A stretch of DNA of 7,204 nt from assembly GCA_900757905.1 (NCBI GenBank), contig CAAEPN010000206.1:1-7204 (forward strand), in the 5' to 3' direction. Made by a program: the position numbers and the translations under genes. Origin of the DNA: Clostridia bacterium. GTDB lineage: Bacteria > Bacillota > Clostridia > Oscillospirales > CAG-382. Below the pieces are notes generated by a model. It was not told the DNA's origin, did not search any database, and was given only the letters and a program-made list of their open reading frames with translations. Below, one piece after another: positions 6,544 to 7,204 of this stretch; within the stretch, counting starts at the first letter, position 1, and each line of letters starts with the position of its first letter.

Positions 6544-6912
6544 TTATGCGTTTTCTTTCAATGTGTACTCAGCGACTGGCTTGCCGTTCTTGATGTGTTC
6601 TTCCACGACGCGCTTAGCCTTGTCGGGCGTCATTTTCACATAGGTGACCTTTTCCTTGCCGCTCTGGTAGACCTCAACGATCGGTTCAAACTGGCAAATA
6701 CCGATGCAGCCGGTCTGGGTGACGGTAGCCGTGTCGGAAAGTCCCATGGCGCTGATCTCTTCAACGAGCGCATTGAGAACCGGTCTTGCGCCGGCGGCAA
6801 TGCCGCAGGTAGCCATGCCGACAACGACACGAATGTCGTTTGTGCCTTCACGAAGGGAAACCTTGTCCTTCATGCGGTTGCGGATTTCAGCAAGTTCTGC
6901 TAATGTTTTCAT
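6544..6912 (-). CDS. hndB: HndB-like thioredoxin-fold [2Fe-2S] protein
   Basis: The product is 122 residues, the usual HndB length. HndB is an accessory subunit of the Desulfovibrio fructosovorans NADP-reducing hydrogenase HndABCD; its own reaction is not clearly established. Typical family stretches are VVVGMATCGIAAGARPVLNA (29-48) and TQTGCIGICQFEPIVEV (65-81), with the C-terminal VTYVKMTPDKAKRVVEEHI. Only three of the four cysteines normal for thioredoxin-like [2Fe-2S] domains are present: C36, C69 and C73. The position five residues after C36 is glycine, as I recall for other HndB proteins, so cluster binding is uncertain. The ATG at 6912 is supported by AGGAAGGAA (6922-6930). A longer in-frame start at 7068 is wrong, because it would run through the end of the upstream ATPase gene. 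It is cotranscribed with hndC, 19 bases downstream. Confidence 0.9.
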   Translation of the reverse strand: MKTLAELAEIRNRMKDKVSLREGTNDIRVVVGMATCGIAAGARPVLNALVEEISAMGLSDTATVTQTGCIGICQFEPIVEVYQSGKEKVTYVKMTPDKAKRVVEEHIKNGKPVAEYTLKENA

Positions 6913-6921
6913 AATAGCAAA

Positions 6922-6931
6922 TTCCTTCCTT
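6922..6931 (-). promoter_or_regulatory. Ribosome binding site deciding the hndB start
   Basis: The minus strand reads AAGGAAGGAA, about 9 bases before the ATG at 6912-6910, in the 32-base gap after the upstream ATPase gene. It fixes the 122-residue form, in which the protein begins MKTLAELAEIRNR like known HndB proteins. Confidence 0.7.
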
Positions 6932-6944
6932 AAATAAGATAAAT

Positions 6945-7204
6945 TTAATAATTTGACTCTTGATATTGTTCTTTGAGATAGTCGCGGATCCAAACAAGCA
7001 CGTCGGGATTGCTTAGCGGAATATCGCCAAGCTCGCTCTTGAAATCTCTTGTATCGGCTCTCACGCATGCACCGTTTGGCAGAATGTGCGAAAAGCAGAT
7101 GTCGTAGTCACGGCAGTCTTGAAAAAGCGTGCAGAGCGTCGAAACGATGTCGCCTAAAGGCGTAAAATCGAGATGCTTTTTAAAAAAATACGCCGTAGTG
7201 ACGG
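6945..7204 (-). CDS. Histidine-kinase-like ATPase of the hydrogenase operon, C-terminal 85 residues only
   Basis: One minus-strand frame is open from the window edge to a TAA at 6947-6945, with no start inside the window; the first full codon is 7204-2 = 7202. The visible 85 residues include KKHLDFTPLGDIVSTL, then FSHILPNGACVRADTRDFKSELGDIPLSNPDVLVWIRDYLKEQ. I recognise this as the C-terminal region of the small HATPase_c proteins (commonly 'ATP-binding protein') encoded between the NuoE-like and HndB-like genes in clostridial hydrogenase operons; the LGDIPLSNPDVLxWIRDYL ending is characteristic. The ATP-binding N-box and G-boxes would lie upstream, outside the window, so catalytic integrity cannot be judged. 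These proteins have no membrane part that I know of and no settled role; redox-linked control of the hydrogenase is an inference. The gene ends 32 AT-rich bases before hndB and is presumably cotranscribed with it. The other two frames are closed by stops near 7154 and 7179. Confidence 0.82.
   Translation of the reverse strand, partial: VTTAYFFKKHLDFTPLGDIVSTLCTLFQDCRDYDICFSHILPNGACVRADTRDFKSELGDIPLSNPDVLVWIRDYLKEQYQESNY

Noticed and set aside
6544..7068. A longer HndB starting at 7068
   Set aside because: The extra 52 residues come from the wrong frame of the upstream ATPase gene, whose C-terminus is recognisable down to 6945. The start at 6912 has its own ribosome binding site and matches known HndB proteins.

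Overview
The window looks like a chromosomal segment of an anaerobic, H2-metabolising member of the Firmicutes, most likely class Clostridia (gut-type Oscillospirales/Ruminococcaceae-like). The reasons are an HndABCD/HydABC-type NAD-linked [FeFe]-hydrogenase operon, strong GGAGG-type ribosome binding sites, a sigma-A-like promoter and balanced-to-GC-leaning codon use. This placement is an inference; no rRNA or other marker gene is present. Every real gene lies on the minus strand, so transcription runs from high to low coordinates. No tRNA, rRNA, CRISPR array or mobile element was seen.

Operon 1 (window right end to about 2900) is a soluble NAD-linked, probably electron-bifurcating [FeFe] hydrogenase. 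In transcription order it holds the C-terminus of a histidine-kinase-like ATPase (7204-6945, 5' end outside the window), an HndB-like thioredoxin-fold [2Fe-2S] protein (6912-6544), the NuoF-like flavin subunit HndC/HydB (6524-4725) and the catalytic H-cluster subunit HndD/HydA (4709-2952). Gaps are 32, 19 and 15 bases, and a clear intrinsic terminator follows hydA at 2935-2900. The expected NuoE-like subunit (HndA/HydC) is not in the window and probably lies just beyond the right edge. Electrons from NAD(P)H enter at the FMN of HndC and, with reduced ferredoxin, meet at the Fe-S chain of HndD, where protons are reduced to H2 (or the reverse).

Operon 2 (about 2866 to the left end) begins at a textbook promoter (TTTACA, 17 bases, TATAAT, with extended -10) only 34 bases beyond the hydrogenase terminator. 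It encodes a membrane-lipid set: an MGDG-synthase/UgtP-like glycosyltransferase (2773-1676), a divergent PlsY-family glycerol-3-phosphate acyltransferase (1671-1021) and a five-helix PF06541 'ABC_trans_CmpB' membrane protein (1024-11). The genes are packed with a 4-base gap and then a 4-base GTGA overlap, so they are probably translationally coupled and act in one process at the membrane.

The most notable observation is in HydA. Nearly every H-cluster residue known from Clostridium pasteurianum CpI is kept, but the cysteine that ligates the [4Fe-4S]H subcluster in the first motif is serine (TSCSPGW), while a new cysteine appears 21 residues later in the loop that also lines the H-cluster. This looks like a ligand swap.
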